Positions 8,133 to 16,858 of a DNA stretch of 64,000 bases are shown piece by piece. Positions within the stretch are counted from its first letter, which is position 1; every line of letters starts with the position of its first letter. Both the position numbers and the translations under genes were made by a program. The stretch covers positions 1 through 64,000 of the forward strand of contig NZ_JABMKX010000024.1 of assembly GCF_013204885.1 (NCBI RefSeq), given 5' to 3'. The notes under the pieces were generated by a model. It was not told where the DNA came from and ran no database searches. It saw only the letters and a program-made list of their open reading frames with translations. This DNA is from Paenibacillus tritici (lineage in GTDB: Bacteria; Bacillota; Bacilli; Paenibacillales; Paenibacillaceae).

Positions 8133-9326
8133 ATGCATCACACTCCAGGAACTACCGACTGCTCACCGGCAGAGGTAGGTTATGACGTTTCACGAATTCA
8201 TGTTTTGCACAACCATTTCCAGAATCTGATCGACGACAAGAAGATTCAGGCCGCCTCTTACTGCGTATCCAGATACGGCAAGACGTTCATGCACGGTGCC
8301 ATCGGCCCGCTCTCGTTCCGCGAGGAACGGACGGAGCCGCTTTTGCCGACAACGGTTCATAGAATCGCCTCCATTACCAAAGCCATTACCTCAGTGGCGA
8401 TAGCCAAGCTTGTGGAGGATGGCATTCTCCGGCTGGACCTTCCCGTTGGAACCTTTCTGGAACCGTTTAACGTGGAGCCTTTTAGCAAAATTGATATCTA
8501 CAGCCTGCTGACCCATACCTCCGGCCTGTTCCCCGACTGCGCGGGTAGCATGATCCCTTATCACAAGTCTTATTGGCAGCTGATCGGTGAGTACTTCGAC
8601 AAGTATAAGCCTGAGGATGGCGAGCCGGACTGGATCACAGCCGCGCTGAGCTGCGGGGTTAATAAAAAGGTTGGCGAGGAATGGCAATACTGCTCCTTCG
8701 GCTTCTGTATCCTCGGTGAGATCATTAAGAAGGTCACTGGCATACCCGCCGAACAGTACATAGAAGAGCAGATTCTGCAGCCGCTCGGCATGAAGGACAC
8801 GATGTGGGAGCCTACGCCCGAGCTGGCTGCACGCTTCATTATAAGAAACGAAAGTAAAGAAAAGCAGCTTCATGACCTGATCCATGGCATACAGCCTGAA
8901 GTCCCTCCGGCAGAGAAGCTGTGGGAGACCGTGTCCAGTACAGGTGGCGGGCTGATCTCTACCCCTGCTGATCTCATCCGGTTCGCCAACATGCTGCTGG
9001 GCATGGGAACTCTGGGCGATACCCGGATTGTCGGCCGCAAAGCCGTTGAGAAGCTCACGACCCGCACCCTCTACGGGGTACCCGATTACTGCTGGGGCAA
9101 TGATGTCAAAGACCGGAGCTATGGCATTGGACTGGATATGCGCCAGGGTCCCGCGTTCTTTTATTCCGAGGGCAGTTATTTTCATGAAGGGGCCGGGGCC
9201 TGCTGCATGGTTATCGACCCTGCCGAGCAGCTTACTGCGGTATGGTTCGTGCCGTTCACGGACGATAATTGGTATGCGGAAGGTCTGTTCAATGTAACCA
9301 ATATCATCTGGTCAGGACTGATCTAA
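8133..9326 (+). CDS. Beta-lactamase-related serine hydrolase (EstB/PbpE-like)
   Basis: Protein of 397 residues in the class C beta-lactamase/esterase superfamily. The nucleophile motif SITK lies in HRIASITKAITSVAIAKL. The second motif reads YCS in place of the usual YxN. The third box is FHEGAGACCMVIDP, in place of KTG, as in family VIII-type esterases and D-amino-acid peptidases. There is no signal peptide, so it is probably cytoplasmic. The start at 8133 is set by AAGGAGG 7 nt upstream; the longer frame from 8058 has no binding site. Its stop overlaps the start of the next permease gene by one base, so it is first in a four-gene exporter operon. It may modify or detoxify the exported compound; this is inference. 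Confidence 0.82.
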   Translation: MHHTPGTTDCSPAEVGYDVSRIHVLHNHFQNLIDDKKIQAASYCVSRYGKTFMHGAIGPLSFREERTEPLLPTTVHRIASITKAITSVAIAKLVEDGILRLDLPVGTFLEPFNVEPFSKIDIYSLLTHTSGLFPDCAGSMIPYHKSYWQLIGEYFDKYKPEDGEPDWITAALSCGVNKKVGEEWQYCSFGFCILGEIIKKVTGIPAEQYIEEQILQPLGMKDTMWEPTPELAARFIIRNESKEKQLHDLIHGIQPEVPPAEKLWETVSSTGGGLISTPADLIRFANMLLGMGTLGDTRIVGRKAVEKLTTRTLYGVPDYCWGNDVKDRSYGIGLDMRQGPAFFYSEGSYFHEGAGACCMVIDPAEQLTAVWFVPFTDDNWYAEGLFNVTNIIWSGLI

Positions 9327-10144
9327 TGAACCGCTTCAAGCATAACTGGCTCATCTGCCGCTCGGTAGCGGAGGTAACCTACAAGGAATGGAGTGCCTAC
9401 CGCACCCATTCCCTGGTGTCTGTCATCGTCGGCCCTGTATATTTCATGGTGCAGTATTTCATCTGGACAGCGGTCTATGGCGGGCAAGCTACACTGGGCG
9501 GTATGGATCTCCACCAGATGATCCGCTACTTCGGGGCCACAGCGCTGATTGGTTATCTGATTATGGATTTTGCCGACTGGAACCTGTCGATGCTGGTACG
9601 CACCGGCAAATTCCTCACCTTCCATCTGCGGCCGGTGCATCACCGTTCCTTCGCCTTGTACCAGAAGCTCGGGCACCGGGCACTCGGCTTCCTGTTTGAA
9701 TTTCTGCCTTGTCTATTGATCTTTATTCTTATATTCGGCATTGATATGCGGCCGGCAAGCTTTCCCTGGACTCTGGTGTCAGTGATGCTTGCCTTTCTGA
9801 TGAATTTCTATGTAAACTACACAATCGGCCTGACTTCCTTCTGGCTGGTGCAGTCGGGCGGAATACGAAGCGCCTTTATGCTGGTGTCGGGGATTTTCTC
9901 GGGCGCGCTCATTCCGCTTGATTTCTTCCCGCACTGGCTTCAGGTGACCCAGCTGTTCTTGCCTTTTCAGTACATCGCTTATATGCCTGCCATGGTGTTC
10001 ACCGGCCATTATTCGCTTGGGGGTCTGGAGTTATCTATTCCTGAAGCTGTAGCTATGCAAGGGGTGGCCGTGCTGGTGATGTTCGGGCTCTGTGAGCTTG
10101 TTCGCCGCCGGGCGATGAAGCAGTTTACTGCTGTCGGCGCATGA
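9326..10144 (+). CDS. ABC-2 type exporter permease, subunit 1
   Basis: Membrane protein of 272 residues with about six helices, resembling the ABC2_membrane_6 permease family (the kind that comes in pairs with one ATPase). Conserved features are the early segment YKEWSAYRTHSLVS and the end segment FSGALIPLDFFPHWLQ, the latter typical of ABC-2 permeases. The start ATG overlaps the previous stop codon; longer frames beginning inside the hydrolase gene are unlikely. It should pair with the permease at 10176 and the ATPase at 10958. Confidence 0.85.
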   Translation: MNRFKHNWLICRSVAEVTYKEWSAYRTHSLVSVIVGPVYFMVQYFIWTAVYGGQATLGGMDLHQMIRYFGATALIGYLIMDFADWNLSMLVRTGKFLTFHLRPVHHRSFALYQKLGHRALGFLFEFLPCLLIFILIFGIDMRPASFPWTLVSVMLAFLMNFYVNYTIGLTSFWLVQSGGIRSAFMLVSGIFSGALIPLDFFPHWLQVTQLFLPFQYIAYMPAMVFTGHYSLGGLELSIPEAVAMQGVAVLVMFGLCELVRRRAMKQFTAVGA

Positions 10145-10175
10145 ATACCCAGAGGGAAAGGAACTTCTTGATAAT

Positions 10176-10958
10176 ATGAAAAGATATGTCGATGTATATA
10201 AACAATGCATGTACTCCGCTATACAGACGGCAGCGGCCTACCGGATGAACTTCATCGTCAGCAGTCTGATCACGCTCATCGGCAACATTCTGTTTCCGCT
10301 GGTGACGGTGCTGATCTACCGGGCAGGCACAAGCTTTCCCGGCTGGAGCTTATTCGAGGTGCTGTTGATCCAGTCTATCTTTACGATGTCCAGCGGCCTC
10401 TCCAGTCTTGTCTTCGGAGGCGTGCTGTGGACAACCATGTCTCATGTGCGTGAGGGCAGCTTCGAGGTCATTCTGCTCAAGCCGCTGAATCCGCTGTTCT
10501 ACATTGTAGCTACCACCTTCTCTACCGAAAGTGCCGGACTGTTCCTGGGCGGGGCGGCATTATTCATCTTCTCGGTTATGCAGGTAGGCGCTATTTCGGC
10601 CTTATCCTGGCTGCAATTCACAGGCATGTTCTTGGCCGGGACGGCTGTGCTGGCCGGATTAGCGCTGATGATGGCGGCGATGTCCTTCAAATGGGTGGGC
10701 AATTCGCGGATTTCCGAGCTTGCGGACAGCGTCCTGCATGTCGGCAAGTATCCGCTGCCGATCTTCCCTAAGGCGGTGCAGGCCGTGGCTACGATGATTA
10801 TTCCTGTGGGGATGGTCGGCTTCCTCCCGGCCTCCGCGCTGCTTGGCCGGGTACAGGCCAGCGATTTCGCCGCGGTTCTGCCTTGCTTTGTATTCATGGG
10901 GGCAGGCATTTGGATATACCGGCACATGATCAGATTATACGAGGGGGTTGGCGGCTGA
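10176..10958 (+). CDS. ABC-2 type exporter permease, subunit 2
   Basis: Second permease, 260 residues, about six membrane helices, same family as its neighbour. It keeps the typical segment LWTTMSHVREGSFEVILLKP and the C-terminal FLPASALLG. A ribosome binding site (GGAAAGGAAC) precedes the ATG. Its stop overlaps the ATPase start (TGATG). Two unlike permeases plus one ATPase fits a heterodimeric exporter; families annotated as daunorubicin- or viologen-type exporters have this layout, but the substrate here cannot be told. Confidence 0.85.
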   Translation: MKRYVDVYKQCMYSAIQTAAAYRMNFIVSSLITLIGNILFPLVTVLIYRAGTSFPGWSLFEVLLIQSIFTMSSGLSSLVFGGVLWTTMSHVREGSFEVILLKPLNPLFYIVATTFSTESAGLFLGGAALFIFSVMQVGAISALSWLQFTGMFLAGTAVLAGLALMMAAMSFKWVGNSRISELADSVLHVGKYPLPIFPKAVQAVATMIIPVGMVGFLPASALLGRVQASDFAAVLPCFVFMGAGIWIYRHMIRLYEGVGG

Positions 10959-11965
10959 TGTCAGTCATTGATGTGAAGCACTTAACGAAGACTTATACAA
11001 CCTATAAGCGGGGCGCAGGCATGGGACAGACCTTCAGAAGCTTCTTCCGGCGGGAAGAAATCTCGGTCCAGGCCGTGAACGATATCAGCTTTGCCATTGA
11101 GCAGGGGGAAATTTGCGGCATGCTGGGTCCCAACGGGGCGGGCAAATCCACCGCGATCAAAATGCTCTGCGGCGCACTCTACCCGACAAGCGGAGAGATT
11201 GAGGTGCTCGGTTATTCGCCTGCCCGGGACCGAAAACATTATGTCCGCACCATCGGAGCCGTCTTCGGCCAGAAATCCCAGCTCATCTGGGATATTCCCC
11301 CCATCGACAGCTTCAAGATGAACAAGGCCATCTACGGGATCTCCACTCCGGACTTCAATAACCGTCTGGAAGAGCTGACGGCGCTCCTGGATATTGCCGG
11401 AGTGATGGAGAAGCCTACCCGGGTACTGTCCCTTGGTGAACGCATGAAATGTGAATTCGTCATGGCTATGCTGCACCAGCCGGAGATCCTGTTCCTGGAT
11501 GAGCCGACCATCGGGCTGGATGTGATCGCCAAGGTTAAAATCCGCGAGTTCATCCGCCAGATGAACAAGAAGCAGAACATGACCTGTATCCTTACTACTC
11601 ATGATCTGGAGGATGTAGAGGAGTTAGCCCACCGGGTGATTATCATTAACCATGGCGAGAAGGTCTTTGATGATTCGCTGCAGCGGCTGAAGCTGTTCCT
11701 GGGGGAGAAGAAGCGGGTAAGCTTTACTTTTGCAGAGTCCGTTCAGGGCACCGTCTTCGACAACGCCTGCACCCGCGTGGTTGAGCGCCCCTCCGACTTC
11801 CAGATTACGCTGGAGGTGGACACGGCACAGATCTCCATCAGTGAATTCATCGAGAATATCTCCCGGAAGCATAGCTTCTCGGACATTTCAGTCAAGGAAC
11901 TGCCCATCCAGCAGGTGGTTATGAATATTTATGAGACCAAGAAGCAGCCTGAACCGTCACTCTGA
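10958..11965 (+). CDS. ABC-2 exporter ATP-binding protein
   Basis: ATPase of 335 residues. Walker A is GPNGAGKST, Walker B is ILFLDEPTIGLD and the H-loop is TTHD. The signature is LSLGERMK instead of LSGGQ, a variant seen in this NatA-like subfamily. A C-terminal extension of about 80 residues (from about residue 250) follows the nucleotide-binding domain, as usual in drug-exporter ATPases. The start chosen at 10958 overlaps the permease stop by one base; a longer frame from 10883 would lie inside the permease. It powers the pair of permeases above. Confidence 0.9.
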   Translation: MSVIDVKHLTKTYTTYKRGAGMGQTFRSFFRREEISVQAVNDISFAIEQGEICGMLGPNGAGKSTAIKMLCGALYPTSGEIEVLGYSPARDRKHYVRTIGAVFGQKSQLIWDIPPIDSFKMNKAIYGISTPDFNNRLEELTALLDIAGVMEKPTRVLSLGERMKCEFVMAMLHQPEILFLDEPTIGLDVIAKVKIREFIRQMNKKQNMTCILTTHDLEDVEELAHRVIIINHGEKVFDDSLQRLKLFLGEKKRVSFTFAESVQGTVFDNACTRVVERPSDFQITLEVDTAQISISEFIENISRKHSFSDISVKELPIQQVVMNIYETKKQPEPSL

Positions 11966-11990
11966 TCGTGACAGCTCAGGCTGCTTTTTT
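11944..11990 (+). terminator. Rho-independent terminator of the exporter operon
   Basis: A 9-bp stem GCAGCCTGA / TCAGGCTGC plus an inner GTCAC / GTGAC stem is followed by six T. It starts inside the last codons of the ATPase gene. It also separates this operon from the convergent binding-protein gene. Confidence 0.88.
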
Positions 11991-12007
11991 AATGGAATGA
12001 TAGAGAG

Positions 12008-13075
12008 CTACTTCGCAGCTGCCAGTTCTGACGCAAGCTTCTCGGCCCCGTCAAAGATGGAGTAGCTATAGCCCCAGAACTGGTTGAAGTCAATCTTATA
12101 AATCGCCTTGTTCTGGATGGCCTTGAGGCTCTGCAGCGACGGATCGGCATAGAAGGCCTTGAGCGTCTGTTCAGGGTCTACACCGCCTGTATACACCGAG
12201 ATCAGCATGACATCCGGATTGGTAGCGATTAATTGTTCCTTGCTGATCTCACCGGTAACATCAGCGTAGCTGTTAGTCAGTCCCAGCAGCCCCAGCACAT
12301 CTCCCGCAAAAGTATCGACGTTGCCGCTATAGACAGCAATCGCCCCGTTGCCCGCGTCAGATACGTAAGCAAAGGTCTTTGCTCCTGTTGCTGCCGCCCC
12401 ATCCTTCAGCTTCTGCGCACGCTCCTTCAACTCAGCGATATATGCCGCAGCCCGTTCCTGCACATCGAAGATTTGACCCAGCTGTTCAATATCCTTGTAC
12501 AGGCTGTCAAGCGTGGCCCCGGCCAGACTGGTGCTCTGCACGAAGGTTCTGATTCCCAGCTCATTGAGTCCCTCTACCGTCCCCACTCCCCAATCCGCAT
12601 CTGCGAACAGGCCGCCGCGCCCCAGCACCAGATCCGGGCCTCTGCCTACAACCAGCTCTTTGCTGGCATACTCCTGGGAGATCACAGGAATCTTCATGAA
12701 TTCCTCCTGAACCGCCGGATCACCGGCACCGTAAAGGGCCGCTACTCCGACCATCTTGTCGGTAAGACCCAGCTTAATCAGCAGCTCGGCTGCGCCCTGG
12801 GTATTCGCCACCACCTTGTCAGGAGCCTTGTCGAAGATCTGCGGCTTCGCCTTCCATTCGGTGCCTTCCCCGCTGTTCGTGTGATTCTCGATCGTCAGCG
12901 GATATACAGTTTTGGCAGGCTGTGCAGTCTCCGCCGGTGCCGGGCTGCTGGATGCAGGCGCAGCCGTTCCCGCTGCCTCCTTCGTATTGCCTGTGCCTGA
13001 TGAACAAGCCGCCAACATGAGCGCCATGACCAGCATCACCAGCGGTGACGCGTATCTTTTGAATATTTTCTTCAT
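12008..13075 (-). CDS. Siderophore/corrinoid ABC transporter substrate-binding lipoprotein
   Basis: Lipoprotein of 355 residues of the FepB/BtuF class. The signal peptide is MKKIFKRYASPLVMLVMALM followed by the lipobox LAAC. The mature part has the type III binding-protein pattern: PDKVVANTQGAAELLIKLG, then PDLVLGRGG, then a long linking helix and the second lobe with NPDVMLISVYTGG. The longer frame from 13213 would add 46 residues without a binding site, so the ATG at 13075 with AAAAGGGG upstream is preferred. It is divergent from the permease and ATPase genes across a Fur box, so it should deliver ferric siderophore (less likely cobalamin) to them when iron is low. Confidence 0.88.
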   Translation of the reverse strand: MKKIFKRYASPLVMLVMALMLAACSSGTGNTKEAAGTAAPASSSPAPAETAQPAKTVYPLTIENHTNSGEGTEWKAKPQIFDKAPDKVVANTQGAAELLIKLGLTDKMVGVAALYGAGDPAVQEEFMKIPVISQEYASKELVVGRGPDLVLGRGGLFADADWGVGTVEGLNELGIRTFVQSTSLAGATLDSLYKDIEQLGQIFDVQERAAAYIAELKERAQKLKDGAAATGAKTFAYVSDAGNGAIAVYSGNVDTFAGDVLGLLGLTNSYADVTGEISKEQLIATNPDVMLISVYTGGVDPEQTLKAFYADPSLQSLKAIQNKAIYKIDFNQFWGYSYSIFDGAEKLASELAAAK

Positions 13076-13191
13076 TCTCTTGGTCCCCTTTTCTGTATGT
13101 ACGTTTGTGTATCCTGCCAGGAATTTCATGAAGACGGGTAGGTATGCAGGGGATACAACCGTAGAATATAGAAAGTCGGGCTGTATGTCAA

Positions 13192-13222
13192 TGAGAATTA
13201 TTATCATTGACAATCATTCTCA
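13192..13222. promoter_or_regulatory. Fur box between divergent iron-transport genes
   Basis: The inverted repeat TGAGAAT (13192-13198) / ATTCTCA (13216-13222), with ATTATCATTGACAATCAT between, matches the Fur consensus of hexamers related to GATAAT and the TGAnAAT 7-1-7 model. It sits between the binding-protein gene (minus) and the permease gene (plus) and probably controls both. Confidence 0.85.
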
Positions 13223-13279
13223 ATGTGGCTTATATTTAAAAATAACTTATATTTAAACTAAAGGAGCCTGCTTATTGTC

Positions 13280-14386
13280 ATGCAAACCGATCTAGCCGTA
13301 CCCTCACCCCCGAAGCCATCTGTCCTTCATACACGTTACGGATTTATGGCTGTGATAGGCGTCCTGTTCATCCTTACCCTGCTGTCCGCCGGGGCCGCGG
13401 TCTCCTTCGGGCAGGTGGATATTCCGGTCTCCCAATCCTACCGGATTCTGCTTCACCACATTACCGGCCTCCAGATCGGAGATGTCCAGGAGCTGACGTC
13501 CGGCTCTTTTGTCGATATTATCTGGAAAATCCGCTTCCCCCGTGTCCTGATGGCCCTGTTCATCGGCGCCGGACTTACGCTGTGCGGAACGATTATGCAG
13601 GCCGCTGTGCAGAACCCTCTGGCTGATCCATACATACTAGGCATCTCCTCCGGCGCTTCACTGGGCGCAACCTTTGCCATTCTGATCGGCTTCGGCTCCA
13701 TGGGCCTGCTCGGCCAGACCGGCGTCGCCTTCTGGGCCTTCGCAGGAGCGGTTGGCGCTTCGCTGCTTGTGCTTATGCTGGCCAGCGCAGGCGGCAAAAT
13801 GACCTCCGTCAAGCTGGTCCTCGCCGGTATGGTGATTAACGCCTTATGTACCGCCTTTGCCAACTTTATTGTATATTTCGCAAGCAACGCTGAAGGCATC
13901 AAGACCGTCACCTTCTGGACGATGGGCAGCCTGGCTGCCTCAAGCTGGGACAAGCTCCCGCTGATTGCGATCACGATCCTGCTCGCTGTTATCCTGTTTC
14001 TGTCGCAATTCCGCGTCCTGAACGCGATGCTGCTCGGGGATGAAGCTGCGGTCACCCTCGGGATTCATCTGGGGGCATACCGCAGAGTCTACATGATCCT
14101 CACCGCGCTGATTACCGGGGTAATGGTCGCCAGCTGCGGAATGATCGGCTTCGTGGGACTCATTATCCCCCATCTGGTCCGCGGGCTGGTCGGCTCCGAC
14201 CACCGCAGGCTGCTGCCGGCCTCCATCCTGTTCGGTGCCATCTTCATGATCTGGACTGACGTTATTGCCCGGACCATTGTGCCGAATGTAGAGCTGCCGA
14301 TCGGGATCATTACCGCCTTGATTGGCGCACCGATGTTCATGTACATGCTGATCAGAAAAGGTTATGCATTTGGAGGGAAAAGCTGA
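13280..14386 (+). CDS. FecCD-family iron/corrinoid ABC permease
   Basis: Permease of 368 residues with about ten helices, of the BtuC/FecCD family. Diagnostic segments are RFPRVLMALFIGAGLTLCGT, QNPLADPYILGISSGA and the late FVGLIIPHLVRGLVG. A single permease gene implies a homodimer, as in BtuC and FhuB-like systems with one chain. The ATG at 13280 follows AAGGAG at a rather long 13-nt spacing. Its stop overlaps the ATPase start. Iron control comes from the Fur box upstream. Confidence 0.92.
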   Translation: MQTDLAVPSPPKPSVLHTRYGFMAVIGVLFILTLLSAGAAVSFGQVDIPVSQSYRILLHHITGLQIGDVQELTSGSFVDIIWKIRFPRVLMALFIGAGLTLCGTIMQAAVQNPLADPYILGISSGASLGATFAILIGFGSMGLLGQTGVAFWAFAGAVGASLLVLMLASAGGKMTSVKLVLAGMVINALCTAFANFIVYFASNAEGIKTVTFWTMGSLAASSWDKLPLIAITILLAVILFLSQFRVLNAMLLGDEAAVTLGIHLGAYRRVYMILTALITGVMVASCGMIGFVGLIIPHLVRGLVGSDHRRLLPASILFGAIFMIWTDVIARTIVPNVELPIGIITALIGAPMFMYMLIRKGYAFGGKS

Positions 14387-15153
14387 TGAACCTGAATGTC
14401 GAACATCTGAGTGTATCCTTCGGAGAGGCGAACATCGTGCAGGATGTATCTCTGAGAGTGAGCAACAAACAATTCGTAGGCCTGATCGGCCCGAATGGCT
14501 GCGGCAAGTCTACGCTGCTCAAAAGTATTTATAAAGTCATCAAGCCGCGCCAGGGGGATGTCTTCCTGTCCGAACTCAATGTGCTGAAGGCTGGCCCGAA
14601 GGCCGTGGCCCAAAAGCTGGGCGTAGTCGGCCAGTTCAACGAGCTAAGCTTCGACTTCACCGTGCGGGAGATGATTGCGATGGGCCGGACTCCCCACAAG
14701 GGGATGCTGGAGACCGACAATCAGGAGGATGCTGAACTTATCGCCGCCGCCCTTCGTAAGGTCAATCTGGAGGGACATGCTGACCGCAGCTATAATTCCT
14801 TATCCGGCGGCGAGAAGCAGCGTGTCATTCTGGCGCGGGTGCTGGCCCAGCAGCCTGAATTCATGATTCTGGATGAGCCGACCAACCATCTGGATATTAA
14901 ATATCAGCTGCAAATTCTGAATATTGTCAAAAAACTGGACATCGGTATTCTCGCTGCCCTCCATGATCTCACTCTTGCAGCAGAATACTGCGATTACCTA
15001 TATGTCATGAAAGAAGGCCGGGTGGCCGCCTGCGGGAAGCCCGAGGATATCTTAACGAAGGAATTAATCGGCGAGGTGTTCGATGTCGCCTGCGAGACCT
15101 ACCGCAACCCGGTAACCGGGGCGCTGGGAATCGCCTATCTGCAGACCCGTTAG
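14386..15153 (+). CDS. Iron/corrinoid ABC transporter ATP-binding protein
   Basis: ATPase of 255 residues, FepC/BtuD class. Walker A is GPNGCGKST, the signature LSGGEKQRV, Walker B FMILDEPTNHLD and the H-loop AALHD. The start codon overlaps the permease stop (TGATG), so the genes are coupled. It energises uptake through the permease encoded before it, using the lipoprotein encoded on the other strand. Confidence 0.93.
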   Translation: MNLNVEHLSVSFGEANIVQDVSLRVSNKQFVGLIGPNGCGKSTLLKSIYKVIKPRQGDVFLSELNVLKAGPKAVAQKLGVVGQFNELSFDFTVREMIAMGRTPHKGMLETDNQEDAELIAAALRKVNLEGHADRSYNSLSGGEKQRVILARVLAQQPEFMILDEPTNHLDIKYQLQILNIVKKLDIGILAALHDLTLAAEYCDYLYVMKEGRVAACGKPEDILTKELIGEVFDVACETYRNPVTGALGIAYLQTR

Positions 15154-15161
15154 CTTGGCCC

Positions 15162-15188
15162 AGGTGACATACAGCTTCACTGTCACCT
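15162..15188 (+). terminator. Hairpin after the iron-uptake ATPase gene
   Basis: AGGTGACA / TGTCACCT form a perfect 8-bp stem with an 11-nt loop 9 nt past the stop codon. No T run follows, so termination is uncertain. Another inverted pair, AGCTTCAC / GTGAAGCT, overlaps it (15173-15212). From about 15290 to 15480 the DNA becomes very AT-rich, which marks the promoter region of the next gene. Confidence 0.4.
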
Positions 15189-15425
15189 TCATTCCAGCAG
15201 CTTGTGAAGCTAAGACCGTCTTTCACGCTCTCTCCCATCCGATTTAGTTTTACGGAGGGATTCAGCAGGAAGGCGGCTTTTTTGCTATAGCTTAATTCAC
15301 ATCTAAATGGAGCCAAATACAATTTAATGTTATATAAACTAACATAAATAATAAATATTTTTAATATTTATACATTATAATTGCATAAATATAGATTTAT
15401 TTTACATATAAGTAAAAATATCATT

Positions 15426-15455
15426 TTGACATTTATGATTTATGTCACCTATAAT
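15426..15455 (+). promoter_or_regulatory. Sigma-A promoter of the asparaginase gene
   Basis: TTGACA (15426-15431) and TATAAT (15450-15455) are both perfect hexamers, 18 nt apart, preceded by about 130 bp of A/T-rich DNA that could act as an UP element. The start codon is 33 nt beyond the -10. Confidence 0.82.
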
Positions 15456-15487
15456 TACATTGAATTTAAATTAAAAGGAGGTCACTT

Positions 15488-16630
15488 ATGAATTTCATTC
15501 CCAAAAGAAGTCTAAATCTCTTCACCGCCCTGCTTGTTCTCTTCACCCTGTTGTCATTCCCTTCCCTCACGAAGGCTGCCGAGGTCAGCGTCCCCGGGAA
15601 GATCATTCCTAATGTCGTAGTGGTAGGCGTCGGCGGAACGATCACCTCCACTTCACCTTCCAGAGAGCTGTTCCAGACTTACGGCACACCGAAGGTACCG
15701 ATTAAGGATATTATCCAAAGATTACAGCCTGAGCTATCCAAAGTAGCTAATGTCACCAGCACGGAGCTAAGCAATATCAGCTCGGCGCAAACCACCTCCA
15801 AGGACTTATACAATCTTACGATTGCTGTGGATAAGGAACTGAGCAATCCTGCTGTCGATGCCGTAGTGGTTACCACCGGCACTAACATCATGGAAGAACT
15901 GGCCTACTGGACCGACCTCACCGTCCGCAGTCCGAAGCCCGTTGTCTTCACCGGCTCCATGAGACAATCCAATACCATCTCCTTCGACGGGGAAGCCAAT
16001 CTGCTGAATGCGATCAGGCTGGCCGCAAGTAAGAAAACGGCCTATTACGGAACAGTGTTGATGATGAACGATGAATTTTTCGCCGCAAGAGAAGTTACCA
16101 AGACCGATGCTCTGCGCCTGGATACCTTCGACGGGGGCCGGTACGGCGCTCTGGGGACGGTAGATGAGAACCGGATTCGCGCGGTTCGTGCGCCAGCCCG
16201 TGTCAAGGATGCCGGAACCGAAAAGTGGAAGACTCCATTTGATCTCAGCACGATCCAGCCGGAGGATCTGGCTAAGGTTGACGTTGTGTACAGCTACACC
16301 GAAGCCTCCGCGACTCCCATCACTGCCTTGGCGGATGAAGGGGTTAAGGGAATTGTAACTGCGGGTCACGGTGCCGGAGGCATCTCCACCGCGCAGCAAG
16401 CCGCCCGCACAGCGGCAATTGAGAAGGGCGTCCTGTTCGTAAACGCTACGCGTGCAGGCTCAGGGGCGGTATATGACACCGGGGCCAAAGGAATCATCGG
16501 CGCAGGCGATTTACTCCCGCAGAAGGCAAGAATCCTGCTTCAGCTGGGCCTCACCTTCTCCAAGGATCAGGAGCAGATCCGCCAGTGGTTCTCTACCATC
16601 GGCATGCCGGATTTCGATATGAGCAAATAG
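15488..16630 (+). CDS. Secreted type II L-asparaginase
   Basis: Enzyme of 380 residues that would hydrolyse asparagine to aspartate and ammonia outside the membrane. A signal peptide occupies about residues 1-30 (cleavage after SLTKA or close by). The first active-site segment is GVGGTITS with the nucleophilic threonine. The second reads VVTTGTNIMEELAYW, where the usual TGTD is TGTN: the aspartate next to the second active-site threonine is replaced by asparagine. Downstream, FTGSMRQSNTISFDGEANL and NDEFFAAREVTKTDA (with the catalytic lysine) are well kept. The ATG follows AAGGAGG by 8 nt. Family assignment is firm; activity with the D-to-N change is uncertain. Confidence 0.9.
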   Translation: MNFIPKRSLNLFTALLVLFTLLSFPSLTKAAEVSVPGKIIPNVVVVGVGGTITSTSPSRELFQTYGTPKVPIKDIIQRLQPELSKVANVTSTELSNISSAQTTSKDLYNLTIAVDKELSNPAVDAVVVTTGTNIMEELAYWTDLTVRSPKPVVFTGSMRQSNTISFDGEANLLNAIRLAASKKTAYYGTVLMMNDEFFAAREVTKTDALRLDTFDGGRYGALGTVDENRIRAVRAPARVKDAGTEKWKTPFDLSTIQPEDLAKVDVVYSYTEASATPITALADEGVKGIVTAGHGAGGISTAQQAARTAAIEKGVLFVNATRAGSGAVYDTGAKGIIGAGDLLPQKARILLQLGLTFSKDQEQIRQWFSTIGMPDFDMSK

Positions 16631-16688
16631 GAAGCCGCGGCTTGAGGAAGTTCCACGCATCATCCACCCTGTATTGAATGACCAAAGA

Positions 16689-16715
16689 CAAGCGGAGGCC
16701 GGCGGCCTCCGCTTG
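16689..16715 (+). terminator. GC-rich hairpin after the asparaginase gene
   Basis: CAAGCGGAGGCC / GGCCTCCGCTTG form a perfect 12-bp stem with a 3-nt loop. There is no T run on either side (GCTCGTGTTC follows), so it may be a terminator of limited strength or an RNA-stabilising end. Confidence 0.55.
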
Positions 16716-16858
16716 CTCGTGTTCTGCCTGCCCGTTAGATCTCAGGCCACATCCTAATACCTCAGCCTCAATTTAGGATAAAATCCTCTCTCCAACATTC
16801 CCCAACTTCTGCTATGCTAGTAGAAACCTAAAAGTAGAAGCAGGAGGCGTACATTTGC

